A stretch of 64,000 nt of DNA, from contig JAUNVA010000004.1 in NCBI GenBank assembly GCA_030537895.1, positions 91,280 to 155,279 of the forward strand, in the 5' to 3' direction. Positions 39,167 to 47,836 of the stretch are shown one piece after another. Source of the stretch: Bowdeniella nasicola. GTDB taxonomy: Bacteria; Actinomycetota; Actinomycetes; Actinomycetales; Actinomycetaceae. The notes beneath the pieces are model-generated. The model ran no database searches. It worked only from the letters and a program-made list of their open reading frames with translations, and was not told the origin of the DNA. The position numbers and the translations under genes were made by a program. Position 1 is the first letter of the stretch. Every line of letters starts with the position of its first letter.

Positions 39167-40171
39167 CTACACCTGGGCCTGAGCACGAAGCTCAGCGCGC
39201 GGATCATCCGTATCGCTCGCCTCACGCAGCTTTTCAATGGCCGCACGAGCCTCCTCGTTCAGCTGCGTGGGCACCTGAACCTCGAGGGTCACGAGCAGGT
39301 CGCCCACTCCGGACTTCGTTCGGATGCCCCGCTTCTTCACTCGCAGGGACCGCCCGGAGGGCGTACCAGCCGGGATCTTCATCCGCACCGTCGACCCGTC
39401 AAGCGTCGGAACCTCCACCGTGGCGCCGAGCGCCGCTTCCGCGAAGGTCACCGGCAGGGTGAGGCGCAGGTTTTTTCCGTCCATCTCAAAGACGGGGTGT
39501 GGCTGCACGGAGACCGCGACGACCATATCGCCGTTCGGGCCGCCGTGACTGCCGGGGTGCCCCTTGCCGCGTAGTCGGATCTTCTGTCCGTCGCGCACGC
39601 CTGCGGGGATCCGCACGGTGACCGAGCGTCCGTCAATGCTAAGCGTCACGGTCGCACCCTCGGCGGCCTGCCTAAAGGGCAGCGACGTCGAGGCGTGCAT
39701 ATCCGCGCCGCGCTCTGGGCCGCTCGCGTATCGCCCGAAGGGGGAGAAGCCTCCGCGGTCGCGACGGGCGCCTCCCCCGCCTCCGAACATGCTCAAGATG
39801 TCCTCGAGGTCGGGGTTTGCGCCGCCCGTCTCGAAACGAACGTTTGACCCCCCGCCTCCGAACATGCCGGAGAAGAGGTCTTCGAAACCCGCGCCGCCGG
39901 GGCCGCCCGGACCTGCGGAGAAGCGGGCTCCCCCGCCAGCCATCTGGCGGATCGCGTCGTACTGCTTGCGCTGTTCGGGGTCGGAGAGTACCGCGTAGGC
40001 CTCCCCGATCTCCTTGAACTTCGCTTCGGCCTCCGCATCGCCCGGATTCTGATCCGGATGGTACTTCCGGGCGAGCTTGCGGTAGGCCTTCTTGATCGTC
40101 GAGGCGTCGGCGTCCTTCGCTACGCCGAGGGTCTGGTAGAAGTCCTTATCGAACCATTCCTGTGTGCTCAT
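39167..40171 (-). CDS. dnaJ: DnaJ/Hsp40 co-chaperone lacking the zinc-finger domain
   Basis: A 334-residue J-protein. The J domain (about 10-75) has the HPD motif in KYHPDQNPG; a Gly/Phe-rich linker (about 85-150) follows, then two beta-sandwich substrate domains (LSIDGRSVTVRIPAGVRDGQ; PTLDGSTVRMKIPAGTPSGR). The CxxCxGxG zinc repeats present in classic DnaJ are absent, giving a CbpA-like type B Hsp40, as seen in bifidobacterial dnaK operons. It should stimulate DnaK ATPase. It lies between grpE (48 bases) and hspR (8 bases). Confidence 0.95.
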   Translation of the reverse strand: MSTQEWFDKDFYQTLGVAKDADASTIKKAYRKLARKYHPDQNPGDAEAEAKFKEIGEAYAVLSDPEQRKQYDAIRQMAGGGARFSAGPGGPGGAGFEDLFSGMFGGGGSNVRFETGGANPDLEDILSMFGGGGGARRDRGGFSPFGRYASGPERGADMHASTSLPFRQAAEGATVTLSIDGRSVTVRIPAGVRDGQKIRLRGKGHPGSHGGPNGDMVVAVSVQPHPVFEMDGKNLRLTLPVTFAEAALGATVEVPTLDGSTVRMKIPAGTPSGRSLRVKKRGIRTKSGVGDLLVTLEVQVPTQLNEEARAAIEKLREASDTDDPRAELRAQAQV

Positions 40172-40219
40172 GACGCCTTCACCTCCTTCGTTGCTGGCGT
40201 CGTGTTGACTGTCTCCTCA

Positions 40220-40843
40220 TCACTGCGGGGTGTGCACGGCGACACGTGCCGCGCGCAACACCCGCTCGTCCATGCGGTATCCGGGCTGCATAACCTGGGC
40301 AATTGTCTGCTCGCTGACATCCGGCGAGGGGGTCGCCATCAGGGCTTCGTGCAGTTCCGGGTCGAAGATCTCTCCGACCTGGCCAAAGCGCGTCACCTTG
40401 AACCGCTGTTCGAGGGTGTTCTCGAGCTTCGTGGCCATGGTCGCGAACGTACCCGTGAGGTCATCATGCTCACGCGCGAGCGCGATGTCATCCAACACTG
40501 AGAACAACGCCTCGACGACGGAGATGACCCCATCGGTGCGACTCGCAGCCTCCTGTTCGCGGGAGCGGCGCACGAAGTTCGCATACTCCTGAGAGGTGTT
40601 GTACACCTCTGCGCGCGCCCGGGCGAGGTCGTCAGCCAGCTGAGCGTTCTCGGCCTTCAGATCGGCGAGGTTACTCTCCTCTTCCGCTTCCTCTTCGGGC
40701 GCTTGCTCGGCGTATGCGGGGCCTTCAGCCACGTGCTCTTCTGCCGGTTCCTGCGCCGTCGGTGTCTCAGTCTCATCCGGGGCGGGGCCCGACGCCGTCT
40801 CCTCGGCGTCGGGCTCGCCTGCGTTCATATCCTCGATGCTCAC
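40220..40843 (-). CDS. grpE: GrpE nucleotide exchange factor
   Basis: A 207-residue protein with a long acidic, low-complexity amino terminus (residues 1-60, rich in Glu, Pro and Ala), a coiled-coil (about 62-105, [19 protein letters not shown]) and the beta-wing domain ending [21 protein letters not shown], the GrpE signature. It resets DnaK by releasing ADP. The start is a GTG that overlaps the dnaK stop by four bases (GTGA), implying coupled translation. Confidence 0.96.
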   Translation of the reverse strand: MSIEDMNAGEPDAEETASGPAPDETETPTAQEPAEEHVAEGPAYAEQAPEEEAEEESNLADLKAENAQLADDLARARAEVYNTSQEYANFVRRSREQEAASRTDGVISVVEALFSVLDDIALAREHDDLTGTFATMATKLENTLEQRFKVTRFGQVGEIFDPELHEALMATPSPDVSEQTIAQVMQPGYRMDERVLRAARVAVHTPQ

Positions 40844-42690
40844 TTATCCTCGTCCTCGTCGATGATCTCGGCGTCGACGATGTCGTCCTCATCGGAGGTG
40901 GCGTCGCTGGCCTGCTCACCGGCGCCCGGCTCAGCCTGGGCCTGGGTGTACAGGGCCTCGCCGATCTTTTGAGTCTTGGTGGTGAGGTCCTCCTGGGCAG
41001 ACTTGATCGCGTCAAAGTCCTCACCCTCGAGTGCCTTCTTGAGGGTCTCGACGGCGTCCTTCACCTCGCTGGCGACTTCCGCGGGCAGCTTGTCCTCGTT
41101 GTCCTTCAGGAGCTTCTCGGTGCCGTAGACCTGCTGTTCGGCGGTGTTGCGGGTGTCGGCTTCCTCACGGCGCTTCTTATCTTCGGCAGCGTGTGCCTCA
41201 GCTTCCTTCACCATGCGGTCGATCTCATCCTTAGAGATCCCCGAGCCGCCCGTGATCGTCATGGACTGCTCCTTGCCGGTGCCCTGGTCCTTCGCGGAGA
41301 CGTGCACGATGCCATTTGCATCGATATCGAAGGTCACCTCGATCTTCGGAATTCCGCGAGGAGCCGGGGCGATACCGGTGAGGTCAAAGTTCCCGAGCGG
41401 CTTGTTATCGCGCGCGAACTCACGCTCACCCTGGTAGACCTGGATCAGCACAGAGGGCTGGTTGTCTTCCGCGGTGGAGAACACCTCGGAGCGCTTGGTC
41501 GGGATCGCAGTGTTGCGCTCGATGAGCTTCGTCATCACACCACCCTTGGTCTCAATACCGAGGGAAAGCGGGGTGACGTCGATGAGCAGGACGTCCTTGC
41601 GATCGCCCTTAATGACGCCGGCCTGCAAGGCGGCGCCCACGGCAACGACCTCGTCCGGATTCACCGACTTGTTGGGCTCCTTGCCGCCGGTCAGTTCCTT
41701 CACGACATCGGTCACCGCCGGCATGCGGGTGGAACCACCCACGAGCACGACGTGATCAATCTCGGAGAGCTGGATACCCGCATCCTTGATAACCGCGTTG
41801 AACGGGGTCTTGGTGCGCTCGATGAGGTCCTTCGTCATCTCCTCGAAGTGCGCCCGAGTGAGACGCTCTTCCAGGTGGACGGGACCCGACTCGCTGACCG
41901 AGAGATAGTGCAGGGTGATTTCCGTGGAGGTCGCGGTGGAGAGTTCCTTCTTCGCCTGCTCAGCGGCATCCTTCAGGCGCTGCAGCGCCATCTTGTCGTT
42001 CGACAGGTCGATACCGGACTTCGACTTGACCTGCTCCAGGAGCCAGTCCACGATCCGCTGGTCCCAGTCGTCACCGCCCAGGCGGTTGTCGCCGTTCGTG
42101 GCGCGCACCTGGATGGTCGAGAAGTCGTCGTCGTCCTTGCCCACCTCGAGCAGCGACACGTCGAAGGTGCCCCCACCGAGGTCAAAGACCAGGATGAGTT
42201 CGTCTTCCTTGCCCTTTTCGAGGCCGTAGGCGAGGGCCGCGGCCGTCGGCTCGTTCACGATGCGCAGGACATTCAGCCCGGCAATCTGGCCGGCGTCCTT
42301 CGTGGCCTGACGCTCCGCGTCATTAAAGTAGGCCGGTACGGTGACGACGGCGTCGGTCACCGGCTCACCGAGGTAGGACTCGGCGTCGTGCTTGAGCTTG
42401 GAGAGGATACGCGCGGAGATCTCCGGTGCGGTGTAGTTCTTATCGTCGATTGCGACGGACCAGTCGGTTCCCATGTGACGCTTGACCGACGCGATGGTGC
42501 GGTCAACGTTGGTGACGGCCTGACGCTTCGCGATTTCGCCGACGAGGACGTCGCCGGATTTGGAGAAGGCAACGACGGACGGGGTCGTCCGGGTGCCCTC
42601 CGCGTTCGCGATGATGGTGGGCTCGCCGCCCTCGAGGACGGCGATCGCCGAGTTTGTGGTGCCGAGGTCAATTCCTACTGCACGTGCCAT
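40840..42690 (-). CDS. dnaK: DnaK/Hsp70 chaperone
   Basis: A 616-residue Hsp70. It begins [20 protein letters not shown] (phosphate 1 loop) and carries [14 protein letters not shown] (about residues 170-183), the [10 protein letters not shown] adenosine site (about 310-319), the [18 protein letters not shown] linker, the substrate-binding domain and the EEVD-like acidic end ([15 protein letters not shown]) of bacterial DnaK. It leads dnaK-grpE-dnaJ-hspR. Two HAIR elements control it. GGAG lies eight bases upstream of the ATG. Confidence 0.98.
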   Translation of the reverse strand: MARAVGIDLGTTNSAIAVLEGGEPTIIANAEGTRTTPSVVAFSKSGDVLVGEIAKRQAVTNVDRTIASVKRHMGTDWSVAIDDKNYTAPEISARILSKLKHDAESYLGEPVTDAVVTVPAYFNDAERQATKDAGQIAGLNVLRIVNEPTAAALAYGLEKGKEDELILVFDLGGGTFDVSLLEVGKDDDDFSTIQVRATNGDNRLGGDDWDQRIVDWLLEQVKSKSGIDLSNDKMALQRLKDAAEQAKKELSTATSTEITLHYLSVSESGPVHLEERLTRAHFEEMTKDLIERTKTPFNAVIKDAGIQLSEIDHVVLVGGSTRMPAVTDVVKELTGGKEPNKSVNPDEVVAVGAALQAGVIKGDRKDVLLIDVTPLSLGIETKGGVMTKLIERNTAIPTKRSEVFSTAEDNQPSVLIQVYQGEREFARDNKPLGNFDLTGIAPAPRGIPKIEVTFDIDANGIVHVSAKDQGTGKEQSMTITGGSGISKDEIDRMVKEAEAHAAEDKKRREEADTRNTAEQQVYGTEKLLKDNEDKLPAEVASEVKDAVETLKKALEGEDFDAIKSAQEDLTTKTQKIGEALYTQAQAEPGAGEQASDATSDEDDIVDAEIIDEDEDK

Positions 42691-42762
42691 GTGTGATGCT
42701 CCATTCTTCCGGGCCGGACCGCCGCCGCGTGGCGGGCGGGACCCGGACCTTGGGATCTCGAA

Positions 42763-42783
42763 GTTGAGTGGTCTGCACTCAAG
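42763..42783. promoter_or_regulatory. HAIR element, dnaK-proximal
   Basis: GTTGAGT, seven bases, ACTCAAG: one mismatch to the HspR consensus. It overlaps the likely -10 of dnaK. Confidence 0.92.
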
Positions 42784-42809
42784 TTTGCCCGCTCAGCTCG
42801 CCATGTCAA
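42781..42809 (-). promoter_or_regulatory. dnaK promoter (-35 TTGACA, -10 AAACTT)
   Basis: On the minus strand TTGACA (42809-42804) and AAACTT (42786-42781) are 17 bases apart. The -35 lies between the two HAIR sites, so HspR bound at both would cover the promoter. Confidence 0.6.
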
Positions 42810-42825
42810 ATCGAGGTCGACCAAA

Positions 42826-42846
42826 CTTGAGTCTACTTAACTCAAC
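42826..42846. promoter_or_regulatory. HAIR element, dnaK-distal
   Basis: CTTGAGT, seven bases, ACTCAAC: one mismatch. It is exactly 63 bases (six helical turns) from the proximal site. Confidence 0.92.
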
Positions 42847-42984
42847 TATGTCCCCCATGTGGATATTCCCGATCGGCACGCCATTCGCCATGACGGCCAT
42901 CACACCGGAGTGGCGGTGTTCGTCTTGCCCGTCATGGCGGGGATCTGGGACCTCATACCCCCCTTGGGGTGCCGGGCCCGCAGA

Positions 42985-42996
42985 TAGAATTGCGCC
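42985..42996 (+). promoter_or_regulatory. Leaderless promoter of the MarR gene (-10 TAGAAT)
   Basis: TAGAAT at 42985-42990, six bases, ATG at 42997. Confidence 0.7.
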
Positions 42997-43473
42997 ATGT
43001 CTATCCAGCCTCGTTGGCTGTCTGACCGTGAGCAGGCTGCTTGGCGTCGTTACCTCGCAATGGTGCGAGACCTCACGTGGGCTCAAGGACGCCAAGTACA
43101 GGTCGACCACGGGATTTCACTGCAGGATTTCCAGGTGCTCGTGCATGTCTCCGAGGCCAAGGAAGGCAAAATCCGCACCTCTGCGCTCGCCGAGGCGGCC
43201 GGTTGGGAACGTTCCCGCCTCTCCCATCACCTGGGCAGAATGGAGCGGCGCGGCCTCGTGACCCGCACCGCCTGTCCACGCGACGGCCGCGGCGTCATCG
43301 TCGGCCTGACCGAGGAGGGCTGGCGGACGATCCACGCGGCCGCCCCCGACCACGTCGCGCTGGTCCGCCGGGTGTTCATCGACGCGCTCGGCGAGGAGGG
43401 CCTGCGGGCGCTCGATCACGTCACAACGACCGTGCTCGCGGCGCTCGAGGCTGAGGAGCCAGAGTCCCGCTAG
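42997..43473 (+). CDS. MarR-family winged-helix transcriptional regulator
   Basis: A 158-residue regulator. The winged helix is clear: LQDFQVLVHVSEAKEGKIRT, then the recognition region ALAEAAGWERSRLSHHLGRM (about residues 62-81) and the wing MERRGLVTRTACPRDGRGVIV. Dimerisation helices lie at both ends. Typical ligands are phenolics or oxidants. No obvious target adjoins; the convergent DUF2254 gene ends 29 bases away, and dnaK is divergent. Confidence 0.9.
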   Translation: MSIQPRWLSDREQAAWRRYLAMVRDLTWAQGRQVQVDHGISLQDFQVLVHVSEAKEGKIRTSALAEAAGWERSRLSHHLGRMERRGLVTRTACPRDGRGVIVGLTEEGWRTIHAAAPDHVALVRRVFIDALGEEGLRALDHVTTTVLAALEAEEPESR

Positions 43474-43502
43474 GTCCAGCCGACGCCGGGTGAGCCCCCG
43501 GT

Positions 43503-44951
43503 CTATCGCTCGACGCCGTTCGGATGGGCCTCCGTGGCGTCGCCCACCTCCGTTTGGCCGGGATCGTCGGTCGCGCGCTCGCCGTCGTCCTCTTGCTCGG
43601 CGGCCGCCTCACTCTCGCTGGCGTCGTCCTGGTCGTGAATGTCATCGACAATATCGGCCTCCGGTCCGGTGATTCGCGAGGAGCGGCGCACCGCCCGAAG
43701 AGTAGACATCTCTTCCACCATCTCGAAGTCGTCGTCGTGGACCATCAGCTCACGGGCACTCTCCACGATGCGGCGCCGTTCAGCCCGCACCATTGCGATC
43801 ACCTCTGCAGACTCCGTGCCCTCCTCGACGACGGCAAGGAGGCGGAGCAGTTGGATCAGCACCGCGGGTTCTGCCGTGGCGTAGCGCCGAACCGGGCCCA
43901 CGATCTCCTGCAAGAAGTCGATTGTCGAGGGCGCCGGGGCGAACGCCCGCAAGATCCCGTCGTCATCGGCCAGCCACTCATGGTGCAGGGGACGGTCGGC
44001 GATCATACGTGCGATCGAAATCGCCTGGTTAATGGCATGCACAGCCGTCGTCGGGTCGTTAGTCCCCGGGGAGAGCGCCCGCACGGCGATATCTGAGAGT
44101 TGATGCATCCCGAGTCGGATGTCGGCGTCCGAAACTCGCTCGTGCTCGATGTAGACGACGGAACCGGGCAGTTGGACGTCGTCGTCGAGCGTGCCAGTGC
44201 GGGCGAAGGCCCATGCCACGGTTTGGCCGGCGATGACGGGATCTCCCGGAGCGACGGCGATCACGAGGACGGCATCGTTCTTCTGTGCCCAGCGGGCGGC
44301 TGTCGACATCGAAATGGAGCGCACATACCCCGACTCGTTCGCGCGCACCGGTCGGGCATGCTCCGGGATTTCAGGGACCTCGTGCGGTTCGCTCCATTTC
44401 TTGCGATGTTCGCGATAGAGATTTTCAATCCGCTGGGTAGCCGCTTCGATAATGCTGTCGACACGCACCATCGCCACCACACGAGAGACGTACCAGACGA
44501 ACGTCGCAAGCGCTGCGAGCACCAGGAGCATCGCCACGGCAATGCCGATCTGGGGCGGCTTATCGCGCGTCTGGGCTTCCACTGAGCGCAGGAGGAGAAG
44601 ACTGTAAACAAAGACGCCAATGAACACCGCAAAGATGCCTCGCACCGCCCGCGACTGGATGTAGTCGCGCAGGAGCTGGCTCGAGTACTGGCCTGACGCA
44701 ACCTGCAGGACGATGAGGGTCATCGAGATCGTCGTCGTGAGGACCGTGAGCATCGAGGAGGCGATGAAGCTCAACATGTCGGCTGCGGCCGAGTTGTCGC
44801 CCGGCCACAGGAAGCGAGCCAGCACATATTCCGATGGCACGTAAACGTTCGATAAGACGATGGCTGTAATCGCCGCACCGATGGCGGCGAGTAGCGGCGC
44901 AAACCAGATGCGATCGGAGGCGAGGTTGCGGAGTTTTGTGAGGGCGTGCAT
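43503..44951 (-). CDS. DUF2254 family membrane protein
   Basis: A 482-residue protein. Four membrane helices fill the first 165 residues (about 15-40, 60-85, 105-125, 135-160), containing the typical AADMLSFIASSMLTVLTTT and LQVASGQYSSQLLRDYIQSR segments. A large soluble part follows with PVRANESGYVRSIS and LGMHQLSDIAVRALSPGTND, both hallmarks of DUF2254. The last 60 residues are acidic and disordered. The function is unknown across the family. A GATAAT hexamer sits six bases upstream of the ATG. Confidence 0.88.
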   Translation of the reverse strand: MHALTKLRNLASDRIWFAPLLAAIGAAITAIVLSNVYVPSEYVLARFLWPGDNSAAADMLSFIASSMLTVLTTTISMTLIVLQVASGQYSSQLLRDYIQSRAVRGIFAVFIGVFVYSLLLLRSVEAQTRDKPPQIGIAVAMLLVLAALATFVWYVSRVVAMVRVDSIIEAATQRIENLYREHRKKWSEPHEVPEIPEHARPVRANESGYVRSISMSTAARWAQKNDAVLVIAVAPGDPVIAGQTVAWAFARTGTLDDDVQLPGSVVYIEHERVSDADIRLGMHQLSDIAVRALSPGTNDPTTAVHAINQAISIARMIADRPLHHEWLADDDGILRAFAPAPSTIDFLQEIVGPVRRYATAEPAVLIQLLRLLAVVEEGTESAEVIAMVRAERRRIVESARELMVHDDDFEMVEEMSTLRAVRRSSRITGPEADIVDDIHDQDDASESEAAAEQEDDGERATDDPGQTEVGDATEAHPNGVER

Positions 44952-44963
44952 GGCCTGATTATC
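44952..44963 (-). promoter_or_regulatory. Leaderless promoter of the DUF2254 gene (-10 GATAAT)
   Basis: GATAAT (44963-44958), six bases, ATG at 44951 on the minus strand. Confidence 0.6.
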
Positions 44964-44967
44964 CCCT

Positions 44968-44979
44968 TACTGTGGAGCT
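44968..44979 (+). promoter_or_regulatory. Leaderless promoter of gluQ (-10 TACTGT)
   Basis: TACTGT at 44968-44973, six bases, ATG at 44980. Only four bases separate it from the opposite -10. Confidence 0.6.
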
Positions 44980-45960
44980 ATGACCCACTCGAGCGAGATC
45001 GCGACGTTCTGTTCATCGCACGTCGGAGCGGGGCGATATGCCCCCTCTCCGTCGGGCGATCTGCACGTAGGAAACTTGCGCACCGCACTCGTTGCCTACG
45101 CCCTGGCCTCCCGCTCCGGGCGGCGCTTCGTGATGCGGGTGGAGGACATCGACCGGGTGCGCGAGGGTGCTGCAGAGCGGCAACTGGCGGACCTCGCCGC
45201 CCTGGGACTCACATGGCAGGAGCCTGTGCTCTATCAGTCGAAGCGCACCGACGCGCACGCGGCCGCTCTCGCCACGCTCGCCGACGCAGGGCGCACGTAC
45301 GAATGCTACTGCTCTCGCAGGGACATCGCCGCAGCTCCCAGCGCGCCGCACCGTCCACCCGGCGCCTATCCCGGAACGTGCCGCAACCTGGACGAGGCCA
45401 CGCGCGCGGTCGAGCGCAAGCGCCTCGCGGCGGCGGGGCGCCGCCCCTCGATCCGACTGCGGGCCGAGGTGACGCACTGGACGGTGAACGAACTCCTCGA
45501 TGGCGTCGCGCCGGAGGCTCCACCGGACGCGAGGCGTGAGGTTTGTGGGTCGGTGGACGATCTCGTACTGCGCCGCGGCGACGGCGTCCTGGCATATAAC
45601 CTGGTGTCCGTTCTCGATGACGCCCACCAGGGGGTCGACCAGGTGTGCCGCGGGGTGGACCTCCTGTCCTCCTCCCCGCGCCAGGCCTACCTTGCCCACC
45701 TTCTCGGTCTGCCCGAGGTGACGTACGCCCATGTGCCGCTCGTCGTGAATCCCTCTGGGGTTCGCCTGGCCAAGCGCGACGGCGCCGTGACCCTCGAAGA
45801 ATTGCGCAGCTGCGGGTGGACGGGTGCTGACGTCGTGCGGTGGTGTGCGCAAAGCCTCGGCCTGCCCGCGGTCACGACCGCGGAGGATTTCGTCGCCGAG
45901 TGCTCACCCGCGAGGCTGCGCTCCGCGGGCGGTCCGCACATCTTTGCGCCACCACGCTGA
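44980..45960 (+). CDS. gluQ: Glutamyl-Q tRNA(Asp) synthetase
   Basis: A 326-residue paralogue of the GluRS catalytic core that attaches glutamate to queuosine in tRNA(Asp). The HIGH-type motif is GRYAPSPSGDLHVGNLRTAL (about residues 17-36), the zinc cluster YECYCSRRD with a later PGTCRN (about 107-135), and the KMSKS-like loop is RLAKRD (about 263-268). The anticodon-binding domain of real GluRS is missing, as expected for this family, so it cannot charge tRNA(Glu). It is divergent from DUF2254. Confidence 0.92.
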   Translation: MTHSSEIATFCSSHVGAGRYAPSPSGDLHVGNLRTALVAYALASRSGRRFVMRVEDIDRVREGAAERQLADLAALGLTWQEPVLYQSKRTDAHAAALATLADAGRTYECYCSRRDIAAAPSAPHRPPGAYPGTCRNLDEATRAVERKRLAAAGRRPSIRLRAEVTHWTVNELLDGVAPEAPPDARREVCGSVDDLVLRRGDGVLAYNLVSVLDDAHQGVDQVCRGVDLLSSSPRQAYLAHLLGLPEVTYAHVPLVVNPSGVRLAKRDGAVTLEELRSCGWTGADVVRWCAQSLGLPAVTTAEDFVAECSPARLRSAGGPHIFAPPR

Positions 45961-45989
45961 CTGCACGGCAGACCCCTCACAGGCCGATC

Positions 45990-46003
45990 ATGACCAAGGT
46001 CAT
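45990..46003. promoter_or_regulatory. Palindrome ATGACC-AA-GGTCAT over the -35 region of the DUF2871 gene
   Basis: A perfect six-base inverted repeat with a two-base centre, placed where the -35 of a TAGTTT (46015-46020) promoter would be. A candidate repressor site; the regulator is unknown. Confidence 0.5.
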
Positions 46004-46020
46004 ACCCTCTCGGCTAGTTT

Positions 46021-46039
46021 TGTCGACATCGTGTCGACA
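46021..46039. repeat. Tandem TGTCGACA palindromes at the DUF2871 transcription start
   Basis: TGTCGACA occurs at 46021-46028 and 46032-46039, eleven bases apart (one helical turn), directly downstream of the TAGTTT hexamer and just before the ATG at 46050. A likely operator array. Confidence 0.55.
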
Positions 46040-46049
46040 TGATGGGGGT

Positions 46050-46484
46050 ATGTCACTACATGAATCCACCCGTGTCCGTTTCTTCGCTATCGCCGCCGCC
46101 GTCTATACCGCCCTTGGTCTGCTCGGTGGCCTCGGCTATCGCGAGATCACCCGCGGCCTCGATTTCGACTCTTTCACTCAGTTGTCCGTGCTCCACACCC
46201 ACCTGCTTGTACTGGGCACCACGATGATGCTCCTGTTCATGGTGGTGGAAGCCGTCTTTCGGTTTGCCCGCGGGACGCTCTTCACGGTGTTCTTCTGGAC
46301 CTACCAGGCAGGGCTCGTGCTGACCTCGACGATGATGGCCGTCATTGGGATGCGCCAGCTCGATGGCCTCGAGCATTCCAAGGCTCTAGCCGGCGTTTCC
46401 GGGATGGGGCACATCCTGCTCACCGCGGCATTCGTTATGTTCTTCATCCTGCTCTTCCGCTCCCTGAAGAACCCGACCGAGTAG
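46050..46484 (+). CDS. DUF2871 family four-helix membrane protein
   Basis: A 144-residue protein with four hydrophobic helices. It contains RFFAIAAAVYTALGLLGGLGYRE, LSVLHTHLLVLGTTMMLLF with two histidines in a helix, and LAGVSGMGHILLTAAFVMFF, matching the DUF2871 pattern. The histidines (in LHTHLL and GMGHIL) could bind haem or metal; that is inference. The frame is open from 45840, but the family start is the ATG at 46050. The promoter region has two sets of palindromes, so it is probably tightly regulated. Function unknown. Confidence 0.82.
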   Translation: MSLHESTRVRFFAIAAAVYTALGLLGGLGYREITRGLDFDSFTQLSVLHTHLLVLGTTMMLLFMVVEAVFRFARGTLFTVFFWTYQAGLVLTSTMMAVIGMRQLDGLEHSKALAGVSGMGHILLTAAFVMFFILLFRSLKNPTE

Positions 46485-46499
46485 GTTCCCGATCAGCCC

Positions 46500-46539
46500 G
46501 CGGCGCTGCACCGCCGATTGCGCGCCGGTGCAGCGCCGC
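46500..46539 (+). terminator. Terminator of the DUF2871 gene
   Basis: Fourteen-base perfect arms (GCGGCGCTGCACCG, complement at 46526-46539) with a twelve-base loop. Confidence 0.8.
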
Positions 46540-46563
46540 AGGTCATCGTACCGGGAAGCACGC

Positions 46564-46576
46564 TATCCTGGCCGCC
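46564..46576 (+). promoter_or_regulatory. Leaderless promoter of the CPxCNK membrane protein gene (-10 TATCCT)
   Basis: TATCCT at 46564-46569, seven bases, ATG at 46577. Confidence 0.6.
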
Positions 46577-47068
46577 ATGCGCGTGATTGCCCAGGATCAA
46601 AAGTCCCGCCTGCTGAAGGCGGCGGGGTGGGCGCTGCTCACCGCCCTCTTCATCGGTCTTCCCACCGACATCATCCCGAACCCGATCTTCGGCAGGGAGG
46701 TTCCCGTACGCGCCTGGGAGTACCCCGTCCTCATTGCGACCGTCGCCCTGACCTTTGCATGGTTCGCCGTGCAGGCCCCGCGACGCCCACGCGATGACAC
46801 CCGCCTCGCCGGAGGGCTTACCCTCGCGCTCTTCGCGGTCGCCTGTCCGGCGTGTAACAAGATCCTGCTTCTACTGCTGGGCGCCTCGGGGGCCCTGTCC
46901 TGGTGGGCACCCCTGCAGCCCTACGTCGCCATCCTCGCCCTCGGGGCGCTCGCACTTGCGCTCTACCTGCGAATCCGAAACCGTGCCTGCACGGACGAGA
47001 CCTGCTCCGTGCGCGCGAACGATGACGAGCACACGAGCTCCAGGGCGTGCACCACAATTCGGGACTAG
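46577..47068 (+). CDS. Small membrane protein with CPACNK motif
   Basis: A 163-residue protein with about four membrane helices. A conserved-looking motif, CPACNKILLLLLGASGALSW, places a CxxC pair at the start of the third helix (about residues 91-110), and a second cysteine pair follows the last helix (RACTDETCSVR, about 139-149). Paired membrane cysteines suggest metal handling or thiol/disulfide exchange, as in MerT- or DsbD-like proteins, but I cannot assign a family. It lies 42 bases upstream of the three-gene envelope operon, which has its own promoter. Confidence 0.72.
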   Translation: MRVIAQDQKSRLLKAAGWALLTALFIGLPTDIIPNPIFGREVPVRAWEYPVLIATVALTFAWFAVQAPRRPRDDTRLAGGLTLALFAVACPACNKILLLLLGASGALSWWAPLQPYVAILALGALALALYLRIRNRACTDETCSVRANDDEHTSSRACTTIRD

Positions 47069-47098
47069 AGCCCCTGCCGCCACCCGGAGGGGGCGGAC

Positions 47099-47110
47099 TA
47101 CAATCACATC
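47099..47110 (+). promoter_or_regulatory. Leaderless promoter of the envelope-protein operon (-10 TACAAT)
   Basis: TACAAT at 47099-47104, six bases, GTG at 47111. This is the closest match to the consensus in the window. Confidence 0.7.
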
Positions 47111-47836
47111 GTGAGCGGCGAGGACACCCCCTCCCCCACTCCTGGGCCACCGCCGCCCGAGGGTGGGGCCGCTAAGGAGCCTTCACAGCCCTCTGCTCCT
47201 TCCTTCTCGGAACGCCTCTACCGGCTGTGGACCGTCACCAAGGACCTACTTTCGGTCAAAAACGTCGTCCTCGCCCTCATGGTCCTCGTGATCGTTGTCG
47301 TCGGCCTCACCCGAGGCTGGGACACGGCACTCGCCGAGGTCGAGAACGAGGCGAGCCACACGGCGCTCGGGGAGGAGTTCGCTGCCGGGCCGTTCACCCT
47401 CACAGTCAACGACGCCACCATTGATGACGACTGCCTCGACGCGTTTGGCGATTACCCTCAGTGTCTCCGGGTGATCTTCACGGCCACGAACACGAGCGAC
47501 CGGGCAATCGAAGACTCCGCCTTCGCGACCCACCTACTCGACTCCGGGATGCTAAGCCTCGAGGAAGACGGCGAACGAATCCCGACCGCGCTACCCCACC
47601 CACGCATCGAACGCGCCCTCGACGGTCTCACCCAGGGTGCGTACCAGCCCGGCATTCCTGGCGACTACACGGCCATCTGGGCGGTTCCCGCGGCGACTCA
47701 GACCTGCGACGTCAACCTCATCGTGCGCGATGCGACGTGGGTGAAATCCGCCCTCGACGGCCACCACTACTGGCGCGTTGACGATCCACTGACCGTCATC
47801 ACACTGTGCGGGGAGAAGTCATGGCAAAACCGATGA
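47111..47836 (+). CDS. Single-pass membrane protein with exported beta-rich domain (envelope operon gene 1)
   Basis: A 241-residue protein. A Pro-rich cytosolic leader (residues 1-30) is followed by one helix (about 50-67, KNVVLALMVLVIVVVGL), then an exported domain of 170 residues. The exported part (EFAAGPFTLTVNDATIDDDC, RVIFTATNTSDRAIEDSAF) has the alternating strand pattern of DUF4352-like immunoglobulin folds. Four cysteines could form two disulfides. The start is GTG. It overlaps the next gene by 16 bases. Unknown function. Confidence 0.75.
   Translation: MSGEDTPSPTPGPPPPEGGAAKEPSQPSAPSFSERLYRLWTVTKDLLSVKNVVLALMVLVIVVVGLTRGWDTALAEVENEASHTALGEEFAAGPFTLTVNDATIDDDCLDAFGDYPQCLRVIFTATNTSDRAIEDSAFATHLLDSGMLSLEEDGERIPTALPHPRIERALDGLTQGAYQPGIPGDYTAIWAVPAATQTCDVNLIVRDATWVKSALDGHHYWRVDDPLTVITLCGEKSWQNR

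Noticed and set aside
46577..47068. Calling the CPxCNK membrane protein a mercury transporter
   Set aside because: Membrane cysteine pairs resemble MerT, but helix number, length and context (no mer genes) do not support it.
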